The notes under the pieces: model-generated
Told to the model about the DNA's origin: nothing
Seen by the model: the letters and a program-made list of their open reading frames with translations, nothing else
Databases searched by the model: none
Assembly: GCF_910592395.1 (NCBI RefSeq)
Contig: NC_088323.1
Span: 6,198,001 to 6,262,000 of the forward strand
Direction of reading: 5' to 3'
Length of the DNA: 64,000 nt
Source: Lineus longissimus
Taxonomy: Eukaryota; Nemertea; Pilidiophora; Heteronemertea; Lineidae
Made by a program: the position numbers and the translations under genes
Shown here: piece after piece, positions 32,146 through 47,100 of the stretch
Layout: each line of letters opens with the position of its first letter
Position numbering within the stretch: the stretch's first letter is position 1

Positions 32146-35100
32146 GTAAGTTGGCATGGTTTAATAAAAAGGATCAAATTGGAGAAAGCATAGGAGTATT
32201 GGTATTGAAAAACAATTCAAAAATTGATTTTGCTCAATTTCTCTGCGGTAAAATGTAAAATTCAACTGCCGTTGGAGACCCTGGTTACTTCTATGCATTT
32301 TATGAAAGCATGTCATGAAATCTTCATAGAGAATAGTACTTTTGTACGACTGGATGATCCATTGGTCTCATTGCCTTCTGGATGAACCAGAGTAATTGTC
32401 AAATTGAGAGAACATCGTTTAAAAGTGTTCCTTATTACAGTCATTGTCAATTGGGACAATTGAATTTCAGACCATTTGTTTTGCATTTCATGGCTTTCAT
32501 TTCAGCTTTCAGTGCATGTAAGTATCATCATACGCCTGTCATTCATTGCAATTGGAATGTGGGCCTACATGATGTACGTGTAGGGCCTACAATACACACA
32601 TATACTGAACACATGGAAGTACATAATGTACTTGTAGGTCATTATGAGTATTATCGCTGTCTATATCTTGGTCGTGGTATGTAATGTATGGTTCAAACCA
32701 ATTATTAAAGATGAAATTATTACATTGGGGTGTCATTTGTCTCTCACTTGGCATGACATTGGAAATGTTAACCGAAGGCTCAGGTGACCAGTCGATATAA
32801 TAATCTGTCACTATCAAATTTACTTACAAGGTAATCAATTGCAAATGGATGGATTAATTAGTCAAAGACAATCGATGTACATCTGGGTTTATCGCAAGTT
32901 GTGGGCCTGGGTGTTCAAAACAACTTTGTCACTAATGCTGGCGTTAAACTTCTCTTGGCGTTAACATTGCTTGGCGTTATGTCTAAGGGTTTAACTGAAG
33001 GAGTTAACGCCATGGGAAGTTAAGGAGCCAGTGTTGGTGACACAATTTATGAAGAAGAACCAGACCCGGTCTGCCAAGTTCTCAGAGATTACAGGCCTAC
33101 TCTGAGAACTCTTGACTGCAATCCAGATTGTGAATGAAGGGGTGGTACAAATTATCGATTCAAACACTGGAAGGCCTCTTGATCATTGTGTATCATCAGA
33201 GCACAGATTGTTCAGTGAAAAGGGCTACTTGTGTCGATCTTGAGCCGAGTGTGGGTGGAATAATTACATGTATGTAGGCACTGATGGCCATCAAATACTG
33301 CAGGGTAATGTGCGCCCTGATCGGTGACCAAGGGCAGATGGCCGAGAAATTATGAGCCAACTCGTGAGGGATTTTGAAGCCAACATTTGCAGAGGACCTA
33401 CATGTAGCTTGGACCGTTGTGGCCTTAACCGGCTTGCACACTGTGCAGTTCCAGTGTTTTGTCAGCCATTATCATGGGCTTATCTAGCCGGGGCAGGAGG
33501 GGAGGCATGGTTTTTCACAATGATTTTGGCAGTCATACACCTTGTCCTCGATACGCAATGAGAACACAAACAGAATGATACCTCAATCCATTACCTAGGG
33601 GATGATCTACTAGTTTATAATTTATGATACATGTACATGTAACATTCAGGCCTTCCATTCATAGATCAATGAATGAATCCCAGCTGACAATCCTCTCTGT
33701 GACTTTTTTCTGGACGGCCTATTTTCCTCTGATGAATGAGTTTTGATAATGTTGTGATGAGATGAAGGAAAAGGAAAACATGAAGACCTGGATGATTCAC
33801 TGCTTCGCTATTCTGATGTCGCGTGATCAGGATGATATGTTTTCAATAGTATCCGGGGATGGTGCTATTATACTGTCTCGACTGGTTTAAGAAGGTCGGT
33901 GGTGTCTTAGGCTTTTAATGTGAAAAGTGGGTCAATTAATACAGGTGTGCCTCATCCAGCTTAAATCCGTCAACACAGTATCTGATCGAAGAGTGTAAAA
34001 GCACTGAGATTTCTGACAAAGTTGCGCATTCTGACAAAATTTCCCAACCCAACCAAGCCCTACGAATGAATTATTCTAACCCCTAGTAGAATTACTGTAG
34101 AACCTCACATAGCGGACACCTCTCTTATACAGACACCCTCTCACCGATCATCCCTGTGCTATAGCTGCTGCTGCCTAGAACGACTGACTGTCTCGTGTCA
34201 CATGTTGTTAGTTCTGATTTGAAAGGGTTAGTGCGGAATTAATGGACCTTAGCTCCACAAGCAGTAAAATACGAAATGTACAGCTCTCTGTGGGTTGGTC
34301 ATTGTACATTATCGGATGTATGTCTGGAGTGACGAGAGCCAACAAAACCTGTATAACAGGCCGCTGCAGCTCTCTATTGATAGATGGGACTAATTAGTCC
34401 TGCAGTGATGGCTCGTTAAAACTTGTGTTTTTTATGGCGCATCCCGAGAATCACTGCTCTGTTTGTTCGATGAAGCTTTTTCTTCGAAGATGTTCTTTGT
34501 GTGATAATAATTGTTGGACGCTATTTTCCTCTAGTGGACGGAAGGGCATGCTCCTCCTTGGACTGGCAACCCTCATAGCCTGTTGGGTAATTGCTGCTAA
34601 TATTTTGACAATCCAGAAAAGCTACAGAACTTTATTTATGTATTTCCATAAATTTGAAGTAAGAAGTACTCGTAAAATAGCCTTTTTGTGTTAGTTTTAA
34701 AATTAAAACAGTCAACGAACAGAGGAAGTAACAGCTCACCAGAGTTTCCGAACTGAACCAGAAGCAGGGAGTACATGTACTTTGGTCAGGCTGAAATACT
34801 CCGATACTCATGATATAGTACTTCCCTCTGTTCCAGTCCGACTTTGTCACACATTCCACAAAACAGGAAAAGTTCACAAAAAGCTTTATTGTGTTACCAA
34901 TAAATCTACAACTAGACTGCTTGTATTTGCGCGTCCACATTGTTGGTCCACATGCTTTTGTACCGACATTGTAGGCGGCTTTTCGAAACCGTCAACCGTG
35001 CATTTGATGTTCGAAAGTTCCGGTTGATTGGGGTGTTGGAACGCTTTTGGCAGAGTTTGGGTGGGACCCGAGCGGATGGGTACAAAAGCCCTGATTGGCT

Positions 35101-38100
35101 AAACTCAGTCAAAATTGAATAATCGAACCTCGACAGGGTACAACTCGTGCAAGTCCTACTCAAGTTCCAGATCATTGGCTATTCTGGCTGTGGGCAGTTT
35201 GGGCTACCCTATCACTGAGGCATTGGGATGCCAACCCAAGGATTTGACTGTTCAGATGACCTGGCAGCCCCATATAAGGTGCCTTTAAAAATCTCATTCT
35301 GAACATTTTTGAAAGGATTAGACTTAAATACTATTTAGCCTACCTCATAAACAACATGATAAGTCATTCTTGCTATCATATTCATACCTAGCCCACATTT
35401 TATGGGGTCAGTTGAGGATTTGTGGTTTGCAAATACTTGACCATTTCAGGACTTGACCTAGAAATAGTCTTGTTTATCGCTAGCTTTGATTCTTGGTTGG
35501 ACAAGTATTGGTGGCTCTTGTGTCGAGTTGGGTGAATGTGCCTGTTGTCCTGTTCAAAATGTACTTTATCACAATTTGGCTTGCCGGCCTCAGTTGACAG
35601 AATATTGTTGATGAATAAATGCTGGATGCGCTAATTGTCGATCAATCAATCATTCAATCATTACGGATGTCAGTTAAGGATGTCAGTTATTTTGACAAAT
35701 CACATGGTGGGTGATAATTTGTGATGCAGTATGCATGCCAATTATTTTGTGTTAAGTCCAGCTGTTTCTCCGAGCTACATGTAAGAGAAGTTTAGGCTAA
35801 CACTGGTGCTGAGGATGATTCCAAGCCCAATCTCAAGTCTAGTTGATAAATTATACAGAGAAGTGCAGTTTGTGATAGTTGTCCAGAGATACTCTTGGTT
35901 TGAACATGCCAAGTTTTCAGACCCGACCAAGGAGCAGCGTTGGTGTAGTGGCTCCGGTCTCTGAAATGACCAGGTGTAATGTGGTCCCTGGTTTGATTCC
36001 CACTGTTGGTGTGAGACTCTCGGCAGGACCATTCGAAGTGGTGACATTGCCGGTAATGCTAGACACACCAATGGCCATGTAGAGACCCTTTTCGTTGTGC
36101 AATTGGTGCAGTGTCGGGTAACAGCTGATGTTCCCTTGCCAAAAAAACACCTGTCTCCCTACCCTCTGTCCACTCAAAATCATCTGATATGTGAAGTCTA
36201 CACATTTTCAATGAAGGCAGGACGGTTGTGAGGCCTCATACTTCAGGCTTTGCCAATCCCAGGCCGGGATCAGGACAGATGATGATGAGTTCTGTTATAC
36301 TTTTACCAGCATAGACGGATCCCTACTCTAACCGACATGCACTACCACATGTTAAGTCGACCAATACATGGCAACACAACCCTGCCTACAAACAAAACAA
36401 GATGCATGTATTTTTGGGCGGTCTAAGCCCAGGAATGCCAACTTTCCACAATATCTCACAAACGCCCACGGTTCAACTGCTATGCACCTTCCCGAGCAAC
36501 CTGTTGGCTAGACAGATATAAGTCAAGCAAAACAACTTGGCATCTCATGTATTGTTCTAGTCTTACAAGTAAAGACTGGTTAAACGATAATAAAGAAAGG
36601 TGTGTTTGCCTACGATTCACATAACTGGTCTTCTTCACTCAGTGTTTGCTCGCATTTGGAGAAGTTTTTCTTCAGAGACAGAAAATGGGGGAGTATTCCT
36701 CCACAAGGCGGAATGAGTGTTTTGGTATGTGCCAAATTTTGGCCTTGGTTTTAATACCTTGGCCAAAAGAAGAGTCCATCGCAAGCTACTGTCCACTTCA
36801 AGGGTGGATTCTTTTGCTCACTCACTGCCAGTTGACACCAGACTTCATGTACAATGGATGTCACTTAAAAAAATGTACATTCCTGAACAGGTAGGAACAG
36901 GGAAGATCATCCAAGAAAATTAGTCCATTAATTGTACATCAGATGGAGACACTTCTGTATCTATCAACACTTAGCTTCAAAGATTGTTTGGTTGTGCTTG
37001 GCTATTTACCCATTATTTATTTGGTATTTACAGGTAAATTGCAACATTCTTCAATCTTGCTACCTTGTCTTCTGGAAGGGAAGCCCCAAGCACAGCGCAA
37101 GAAATTTCGTTCATCAAAATAGCAGTAGATGGAGTTAATACTCAACTCACTCGGGTGGTTGTAGAATCGTTGCCGAGACTTCAGCACTCGGTCAGCAGTT
37201 TGGTCTGCCATTTTCGTTATGCTGTTCATGAGAACCGTTTGGTGGGATGGTAAAATCAAATAGTGTTAAATGTAATCAGAATAATTTGCAGGCCAATGGG
37301 GACGCTTCACTTTGAAAATCTAATATGCGGTCCAATGAGATTTTGCATTCAGATACTTGGGTGCTTGGCTATGTTGGTTCTTCCTTGCTTTCTTTAGCAA
37401 TAGCACTTTCGTTGACACCGATGGGTTACCCCATAGACTGTTCCCTTGTGGCCTTATTTGCTTGTGACCTTGTGACACCCCACACACAAGATGAACCGTT
37501 GTTTGGCATAGTGGACATTCCCATCGCCTGCACCAGGGAACATGTCATGGAGGCAAGAGAAACAATGCCACTAGTCGATGGAACATCTATGGAGGTACGT
37601 GGCCTGAGCTCCCCATGTTGGTGGGTGCACTAACACCTCAGTTAACGCCGACATGCCAAGAATGCGGAAGGGGTTAATTGGTCCGTGCACGATTGGCCTC
37701 CAGTGGTTGTAGCGAATGCCTATCTACCTGCTGGCAAGTGGCGAGAAGTATATATGATCCTACATTTTATGTAGCGATTAGATTCCGCCCCCTTAGGCCT
37801 GTCTACCTGCGCAGAAAGGGTATTTCTTACTGCATAGGCCTCTGCAAGTTATTTCTGAGTTAAGAATGATATTCGCAAATAAACATTTCATCTCGATGCA
37901 GTTTCTATCATTCCTTTGAGGTACGAGATGAAACTCGTTGCCAGTCTGTTCCGACAGACAAAAACCTGTCACTATGATGGCATGCAGTTCGGTACGTCTT
38001 GGGACATGGTGAATGATCATGTCGCAGATTGAAATGTGTGCATCAAAATTCAGCATGCAATAAAGCATCGCATATTGGTCTGTTCTGAGTGACCAAAATT

Positions 38101-41100
38101 AGTGTTTACCCTGCAGCCATTGGATGGTCACTCAAGCCACACTCAGCATTACGATATTTCAGCTGATATGGAACTTTCAAACATCCGTCATTTCTTGGAG
38201 AGTATGTTCCCATTGATTGGGACTCCTTGTCCTTCCTGCTTGTTCCTGAAAAAAGATTGTTTTCAAGATATCTGCGTAGGCCTAGAAACCAACACGTAGC
38301 TCATAGCTGCCATACCTGCCGTAAGAGAAGAGAGAGGAACCCCACTACCACTTTCCTCTTCATAACATCACTTAGTCATAAGCCATCATTCTATACACAT
38401 ACTAGTGAGCATTAATGTGCCGAGAATCCTTCACTTGCCTGATAGGCCAAAGGTGCAGGCATGTAACGCAACATCTTCGCAGGAACTTTCGTAGTTGTGT
38501 CGAGGGAGAAACCTGGTTAGAGGGGGTTCACTTTCGGATATGGACGGGCGTAAACTTGGACGCTTTCGGATTAAGATTCGCTTCCGAGGGGCTAAGCCTC
38601 GGAAGAAGTTGATGCCTACCCCCTCTGTGGTTGAGCCGAGTCAGGTAAGCCTTAGACTATTTGGCCACCAAGTTATCAGAAGCTCAGTGGTGGAACTTCT
38701 GATAGGAAACTGTGTCAAGGTATCTTGTCGTTTTAAGGGATATCTCCCCCTTTGACTGGCCAGAATTGTTTGTGGGTGCCTGACCTTGATCTGTGTGTTT
38801 TCTGTCTTGGTACAGAGTACACATTTTCACTGGCTACTTTAGTAGAACTCGGGGGGGGGGGGGGGGCAGTTTCCAGTCATTGGTAGGCGACTGAACAAAC
38901 ATTTACTATAGTGTCTCATCTAGCCTCTGCTACAATTTGTCTTTAGCCTTTGCAACCTTTGGCTAATACTCAGGTGGGTGCAATACATTGTAACAAGTCG
39001 ACAATGTATGCAAGCAAGGTATGGCCTACATTCTTCCTTGACGCACTAGAGATACAAACGTAGGCCTAGGTATCGGGAACAGGTGCAGAGGATGCTGAAT
39101 CTGTGTCTAGTATTCCTTTCTTCCAACAAAATACAGAAAAAGATTGACCTTGAATTGAACAAGCCTTCACTTGAATGGTGTCAGAGATATCTGTTTTTCG
39201 ATTTGGAATGATGGTCGATTTCAGGGTCTCGGTGCCCAACCGAAACGACTGTATTGCTTTGGTAGTAGACTTTGCTGTTACAAGAGACCACACCAATCTT
39301 TTGTTACTGGTGAAAATAAGGGGTGTAAGGAGGCCACCTCACTCCTCTAAAATTTATTCTAGAACAGATTCAGGTGAGTCTGTAAACGGTATATTCATTC
39401 GATTGAACACAGTCCATGCAGTCAGGGTAAAAAACCGCTGAAATATTTCTTGTGAGGTTGGTCAACCCAACAAGTGCCTTTGGAAAAGACTTTAGGCAAA
39501 GTGCCTTTCCTAAGAAAGCTCCCACACCGTGTTGGAACATGGAATTCCAAGTATAAAAGTCGAGACTTCAAATACTAATTCATCAATCTGGAAAAAAATT
39601 GATATGATTAGTTTGCTCACAAACTGGTGATTCATTCTTCATGTATCTTCGTAAGATACGCTGTGTCCAAATGGTACGCTGGACAGGTGTAATAGGCCTA
39701 CAGGTGTACAACATCGCAATGTTACTCATCCGAAGTCAATCCCTCTCGATATTCCCACAGGTTTGAAACAGATACTGGACCAACCCATCTTTGCTAGTCC
39801 ACTGATGTTGAGTTAAGACTTTAGGCAAAGTGCCTTCCCTAAGAAAGCTCCCACACCGTGTTGGAACATGGAATTCCAAGTATAAAAGTCGAGAATTTGA
39901 CAGCAGAACTGGAAAAGATCTATGCCCCGTTCTCCGTAGATCTTTGAATTTTTCAAAATTGGACGAAAAAAATCCCATTTCAGAGGCATTTTTTGCAAGT
40001 TTTCGGCAGTTCCAAGGGGCACTGTCACATCCCTGAGGTTAGCTCAGGACAATTCTCTGTTTAAGCTATTACTGAAGACTTGCCGTGTCATTCAAACTGG
40101 CCTCAGATTTCATTTGTCTCAGCGTGGGAAGCGATGGGTACCACGGATGACCATGGTGGGAAAACAAATTTGAGAAACATGTAAATTAAGGTATGTTGGC
40201 CAATGGTCACTCGAAAGTGCAGTGTCCCTCAGTGGGAAAAGAAGCTTATGAGAAGGAACGGCCTTGCAGTTGCCAGCTTTCTAAGCCTAGGTGGCCAAAG
40301 AAGTCATCAGCTGTTCAGGTGTTTCCACTAGATCACTTGGTTTACTCACATAAGTCAGCTTCTATATAAATCTATCCTCTCCCTTTGCTATGTTAAAGCT
40401 GTGTTTTGAAGACAGCAAGATACCTATTAAATTGGTAATCCCTTGTAATAAATTTACACCTGGGCAAATTAGTCTGCTGTTAAAAAACTCTTCCTGAAGA
40501 TTGGACCGTGGATTGGAAAATGAGAGAGCTGTGTGCACACCAATTGGGTGGAGAAGGCAGTGAGGTTGTTCAGCCTCAGATGCGAAGTTTTGTATTCTTG
40601 GAAGTATGAATGATGCTTTACCTTTTCATTTTTGCGAGCCTAAGATTTCATAATTTTCACCGGAAGGGGGTACTTCAGTTGTGGAAAAATGACTAACTTA
40701 TTGGTGTTATCACTGGAAAATGCGACCATTTGCGGAAATTAATGGAAGCGAAATCTGGAAAGGATGTCTGTTGCAGCCATATAGGGCTCCGAAAACAGCT
40801 GGGTTAACAGACCCCTCTTCTGATATGACCCCCCCCCATCCGACTCCTTTGATATTTCAGAGTTTTGAATTTTAATCCATCTCTCTTTTTCCTCAGAAAT
40901 CATCAAGGAAACCGTCTAAAGCAATGCGTCCAAGATCACTCCATTTTCATCAGTTTTGTGCCAAAATAACCAATGATTGGTCTTCGTCATTACTGACTGC
41001 AATCAAATCCAAATCCTATCATTTCAGAATAAGGAGAACCAACCAGGTGGCACCAGCTCCTCATGGCAGGATCCGCGCACAATACTCGTCCAACGAACGG

Positions 41101-44100
41101 AAGGGGGCTTTGGATTTGTCCTGCGACATTTTATTGTCTACCCTCCAGATGCTCAGGTAAGTGCTTTTGTGGTTAGCTGTAGGCAACATTGCCGCTCTCA
41201 AAATTCAATCCCCTCACTTATCTTCACCTGTCCTGCATGAGGCCTTGAGTAGCCGCCTCAGTTTCTAACCTAGCTCTCTATCAAGATGTTATTTCAGTTA
41301 ATTTTGCAACCAGTCAATGCAAATCAGTACAGTTCCTTGATTGATTCAGGTCTTTCGTTCATGATCAATAGCAAGCATGGTACGTGATCCATCCTCATTC
41401 TCGTCAGCTGATCTGATTGCCGGACTCGGCCGGCTCATCATTTGAACTTCCAGAGTTCATCTTTCCCAAAGGAGTGAGTCATGTATCGTGATGTGAAGGT
41501 GATCAATTGTGATACACATTTGGACGCAATCAATCCAGTGGATCTTCATGTCTTGTCAAATATGTGAACATTTGCCTTTGAACATTTCAGACTTGGAGCT
41601 AGTGCAAGCTATAGCCAACTGACCTGTGCTGAATAGTGCTAGAAATCTAAAAGGGCAGGGCAGAAAAGGGCAAGCTTTGAAAAAGGCATGGTGCATCAGG
41701 AGAAATAAATGCAGACAAGTGACTGAATGAGTTAAATATCTATACTTGCGTATTTAGGTTACAAGGCCGAGTATGCTATTCATTGACCATTTAAAGCTTG
41801 CCCCAAGAGACAGGAGGGCAATTCATCTAATTATCTGATGATTACTGAGCAGATCAGGATGTCACACTTGAATATGTTACAAGGACTTAACCCACCACCT
41901 ACCGACATCATAAAATCTGTCTTAGCCAATACCACCTTATAGCTACCTCAATGCTATCGGCAGAGATTGGATGCTGTGGTGTAGTGGTTCAGGGGGGAGG
42001 GGGTTAGGGGGGAGTAATTCTGACATAATATCTCAGGGGAACTGTGGCCATTGATTTATTTTGAAGGCAAGTTTCGCCAAAGGATCTCGTCTGTGGGTAA
42101 AACTTGTCATCGCTGAGTTTGATACTGACGTGCGATGCCCAACGCAGAGGAGTGATTACCATTACATGTGATATAAATTGCAGGTTGCAGTGATTTGAAT
42201 TGCTCATTTGCGTTTACGCTTAACTTTTAGTTGCTTCGCGTTTTGACCATTAACTTTTAAAAGTGGCCTGGATGTAGAGCCTACCTAACCCATTGGCGTA
42301 CAGTTGCAATGTTCCTGCAAGGTTCAAGGAAACATCTTGATAAGTATCAAGACATACACAATCGGGCAGTGCCTCTGTAAAGTGCATCGTGTTGGAACAT
42401 GTAGAACAGCGCACATGACATGTACGTTGGTACTAGAGCACTGGGATAATTCGCTGTGACAGTTAGTACCTTAAAGTTCTTGTGGGAAGGAGAAAAGCAA
42501 GATAAGCCCTATCTACCAAACCATCGAGATAAGTTTTGTAAACGGCACTTAGGCGAACATCCTGGCACCTTCATGCTAATCATCCAGTTTTGAGGTACTT
42601 CTCGCAGATAACAATGCGAACTTGTTTTGGTTGGCACTTGACTTGGCTTGTTCCATCTTCAAGGTGGGCAGCGAGGGGAAACAGTGTTGGTCAGAAAGGA
42701 TTCTAGGGAGACCAGTGGCATATTGGTTCGACCAGAGCTCGCAACACTTTGCAAGCTTTTTGAGATTCTCCAGTCGAGAATGATTCTGATTTAGTCCAAG
42801 AAACACTTGATGATTGAGCTTTAGACAAGGCAGAAATTCCTTTCTTGCTTGGAAGAGGGGATGTATGCATGATCACCCCTCTTTCTCTTTACAAAAGTTT
42901 CTTTTACTATTCTTATCGAAGATTTCTGTGGTTTTGCTGTCTGTGTATAAAGTTTTCTTACTATATTTTCTTCCAGGTAGATCTCTGATCCTGTCAGTCA
43001 CATTTTGTTGATTGTTTTGGCGTTTCCCGCCATGCTTTCTTCAGAATACGGAACCTGTGAGTGTGAGGCCATTTTTACCTAACGATACAAAAAACGTGGG
43101 CTAAGTAATTGCTTCCGCCACACAGGAATTGGTGTGGTACATTCTAACATGAAAATATTGAGTTGGATGGCTGCGCGTCAACTCTAACTTTACTAGCTCT
43201 ATAAACCATATTGGGCGATTTGTTATGCTGGAGGAAACCTACACTGTCAAAGAGAGTCGCCCTCTCACTATCACATGTATATTGGGACCAACCACGAATC
43301 GAATCTTGGTCCTCAGAAACAACAGCCAGGGAAAAGACCGTTTGTTTCGTCTGTGCCAGCATATTTCATGTATTGTCTTGGATCAGGTTCTGCCCCCCCC
43401 CCCCCCCCCCCCCACTCCATCGATCCATCCGTGATCGGCTGGTCAAAGATTATGAAAGATAAAGTTGATATTCACACCTTGTCAGTTGCATCCTGGCACA
43501 TTTGCGTGAGCAGTTAAAATATCACGATCATATCGGTGCAATAAGTGTGCATGTTGTGTCACATTACAAGTACCAGTAGAGGCTGACTCAGTTCTTCTTG
43601 AAATTGCTATTATCAAAAACCTATTTATGACGTGTGGTTTGAGCTGGATTTAGCGGATGTTTTCGCCAAGAATAGCAGCGGTCATGGACAAAAAGTATTG
43701 TGGTTTTTTGCGCTTCATCACATTGTTTCCAGTGATCGCCTTGTGCATTTCACATTTAGACTGACTCTTCTCTTCTGTGGCTTCTTTTTCGATTTGAATG
43801 TCGGTTTGTGTGGATGTGTTCTTCATTAAGTCTTGCAAGTCGGTGAATGATCACCATTTCAGTGTAAGGATACTCGTTGATTGAGGTGAATATTTGGCAT
43901 GACAATGATCATCATTATGTCTTCGGTTGCAACGAAAGATGCAAAAAGGTAACATAAAGTTTAACAAGTCGCTGAATGGAACCAGTATACTAGGTCTCCC
44001 AGTTCATGTGTCAAATTGAAGTGCAGTCAAGCCATTGTTAAGGCCCATTGGCCTGAAAAGTTGACCCCTGTGCCTTAGGGAAAATCCGCTTGAACATAGA

Positions 44101-47100
44101 CTAAATATTTCACAATAATTCCAAGTCTCGCTACGTATTTCGTCCCTTCTGACCCCTTAATCCCAGACAATAATATAACATTGAAACTAGTTTATGTTCA
44201 CAAAGACAAATGAATATAATTTGTTGCTATTTCCCCCGCGGTGTTAACTTCATGGGCTTTAAATTCCTTTCTTTTTGATCCTGACTGGGTATCAAGTTTC
44301 AAGGGATAATTGCGCTTAAATTTTTTTCTATATAAAGTTATGATGTGGTCATAGTTGAAATTCTTCGATCGACAAGATTAAAATTAGTATTTTCGAGCAT
44401 TTGAACTCCTGTACACAGGATAAACCAAGGCGTTGTTTAAAGAATTGAACCTGAAGTGTGGGGATATTGGTTTTCTCATTAAACATTTTGGGGGTGAAGC
44501 TGAAATTTGGGCCTAAGCCGAGCGGCAGCAGGACCACCTAACGCCTAAAAAAACATCCAGGACCCAGAAGGATGTTTACGAGGAGTACCATACACACAAA
44601 CCTCCAAGACCCCATAACAACAAAACAAAGACCACCAATGGACCAGACGATGAAACAAATCAAAAAGGATTACTAACTAATGGAAGCCAATAATTTATAG
44701 GTCCACTTGGCAAAATTAAACAGTTCAGCTTTATTTCACAATCGAAACTTGAAAATTAAATTTGCTGCACAATTGACCAAACTTATTGACTTTTCTGCGA
44801 GTATACATGTAAACTTATCTGTAAAGAATGCAGTAATGGGTCCAATTCCCCCCTGGAATGTCAAGTAGTGTGCGTATTTGGACATGTGATTAGGCGGTCA
44901 GCCACATTAATGTTGTAGGCGGGAGAGTGATTGCACATAAAGTCCTCGGATAAAACATGGCGTGCACATGGGTGAAAGGTAAGGGTCGTTTTGGTTGACT
45001 GTTTTTGGTGGGGTTTGGTGTCTTGTCCAAGGATACGGATTCACGACATTGATTGCTTGCATTGGGCATTCAGCAGGTGTGCCGTCAACCTCGCCCCTTT
45101 TCTCCATGCTGAGCAAAAGTCTCATATTGTCATTGATGAATAATGGTTGTGGGGACCAGGTGGCTAATGAATGAAACATAAGACAGGGTGTGCCGGGGGG
45201 GATTTGATCGCTGTTCTGACACGCATTTCTCCAAACTTTGATTGATTTCATCTGCTCATTATGCAGAGTATGAAAATGTGATACAAATCGATCTTTATCA
45301 ATACAGGTGATCGGAAAATTTTATTTCCTAATTGACCGATCAAATTGATGATGGTCCTGGCATGGTGTGGTATGAAATCAAATGAATTTTGTGGCAGTGT
45401 GTTTTGGACTAGTGTATTGTAAGTACGAATTTCCATTTTTGTGGACCTCCATCCCTGAACTAGAAGTGTGACTGCTTTTAATAATATTTGGATGACACTT
45501 GCTTGATAAAATTTGGATGACACATGCTGTGTAGGTAAAGTGTTCATTTTCTGAAGCACTTTTTGTTCCCTGGACAAGTATGGTTTCCAGTGGCTGGGTG
45601 ATAAGAATTAAAAATTCCCTTCACTCACACAGCTGCATTCAATGTAGCAAACAAACACCTGGAAAGGGCTTCCCTTTCATTCATTGGATTCAAACAGAAT
45701 ACTCAGTGGGTTAGTATACCCCCATGTGATTCGTATGGAATACCCAACATTCCTTCCACCGCTGAGGTGGAGTGGCGCCGATCTTGTGCAATCTCGGACC
45801 TGCCCCTAGGCCTAGACACACTGGAGTCTGGTGCAAGAGTTGTTCAAAACTGGTGGAATTGGCCCTATTGTTCTTAGATATGATGGGGTTAACTTCTATT
45901 GGGTTGAGCCCGATTTCCCCTTTCTTCATTCTGTTAGGTTTAGTGTGTTATGTGATGCCCTGCAACTAGAGTTATAGGCCAGATGAATACTTCCTTTAAT
46001 AAACTGCCCATATAAACATATTTACTGATCATTTGTGATAATATTCGTGATCGATGAATCTGGACTTTTTTATGTCGTGTTTGTCGGAGGATAATTGAAC
46101 CCAGCGGTATGTTTATGGGATGGTCCTGACTCAGAGCTGATATGTTCGTGGTTGGGATGGACCGGTTTATGATGCTGGAGCATTCACCTGATTCAACCTC
46201 TGAATATATTCGCCGATGATGTTGCAGAAATGTTACCGACAATCAAGAGATCTTCTTTACAGTGTTAACAAAATAATAACCTGTCTTTTTGAGTACATCC
46301 TGAATTTTTCATCAAATTTTACCGTTGTTTCGTTCAGCTGCCAATTCAAACTTGTCCTCGGGGATTCTTATCTGTCTCTGTGGTGATTAAGGGATGGTGC
46401 GGTGATAATTAGCCTGCTTCATTGTGGCCAGCACTGCCAAAACTGTATCTGTTAACACTGTTCAGTTGAAAGTGGGTGTAAGGTAGGAATTCTATTGCTG
46501 GGCTTCCAACCATCGGTACTTTCAGTGTTAAGTCATGAAGCTCTTCAGAGAACTTCCACTTCTTTAAATCAGACAAAAAATAATCATTTTAGAGGCATAT
46601 TATGCAAGTTGGGGCAGTTCCCAACAACAGCACTTTCACCTAAAAATTCTTTTTCAGCTCATTGCTCTTGAAAGTGTCACATCCCTGCTTGAAGTGTTAG
46701 TGGTAGCAACTTTTGTTAGTGTTACTCTATTTCTTAATATTTCTATCGTTGCAGGATTCCGAGAGGGTAGATGTCGCCTCGGAAGACCCCCACTCAAATA
46801 AACGCACTCGCTTGAGCCAGCAAGATCCTATGGACACAATCTTCGTCATGCATGTCAAAGAAGGTGGTCCCGCCCACACGGCTGGTTTACAGGAGGGCGA
46901 TCGTATCCTCTCCGTCAACGGTCAGAGTATCGCTGGACAGACTTACGCGCAGGTCATAGGGCTCATACAGGCCAGGTGAGAATGAATTAAAAACGTATTA
47001 TATTGGGCAGTATTTCCAACACAACAAAACACTAAATAAAACATACAGTTATCACCGATTTTATGAGTATAACAATTGTGTTTCTGTTCTCATTCAACTT

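Larger units (their letters stand above)
32146..41027. other. ARHGAP21/23-like intron 1 (with alternative exon)
   Basis: Nearly 9 kb. Contains a SINE-like element near 35930-36290, the alternative exon 38495-38644, a G16 homopolymer at 38851, and paired 80-bp direct repeats at 39488 and 39817. At 34089-34140 ACTGTAGAACCTCACATAGC resembles one end of another pogo-like element without a detected partner. Other sequence is unremarkable. Confidence 0.6.
41157..46754. other. ARHGAP21/23-like intron 2
   Basis: About 5.6 kb. Contains a C21 homopolymer at 43393 and a copy of the dispersed intronic repeat at about 46540-46690. No other gene or mobile element that I can support; short ORFs near 43.2-43.5 kb only reflect the poly-C. 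Confidence 0.6.

Noticed and set aside
37325-37633. 102-codon plus-strand ORF
   Set aside because: No recognisable family, no splice context, and it lies in an intron; a frame of this length is expected by chance.
43211-43517. ORFs with Pro runs around 43.4 kb
   Set aside because: Caused by a 21-C homopolymer inside an intron.
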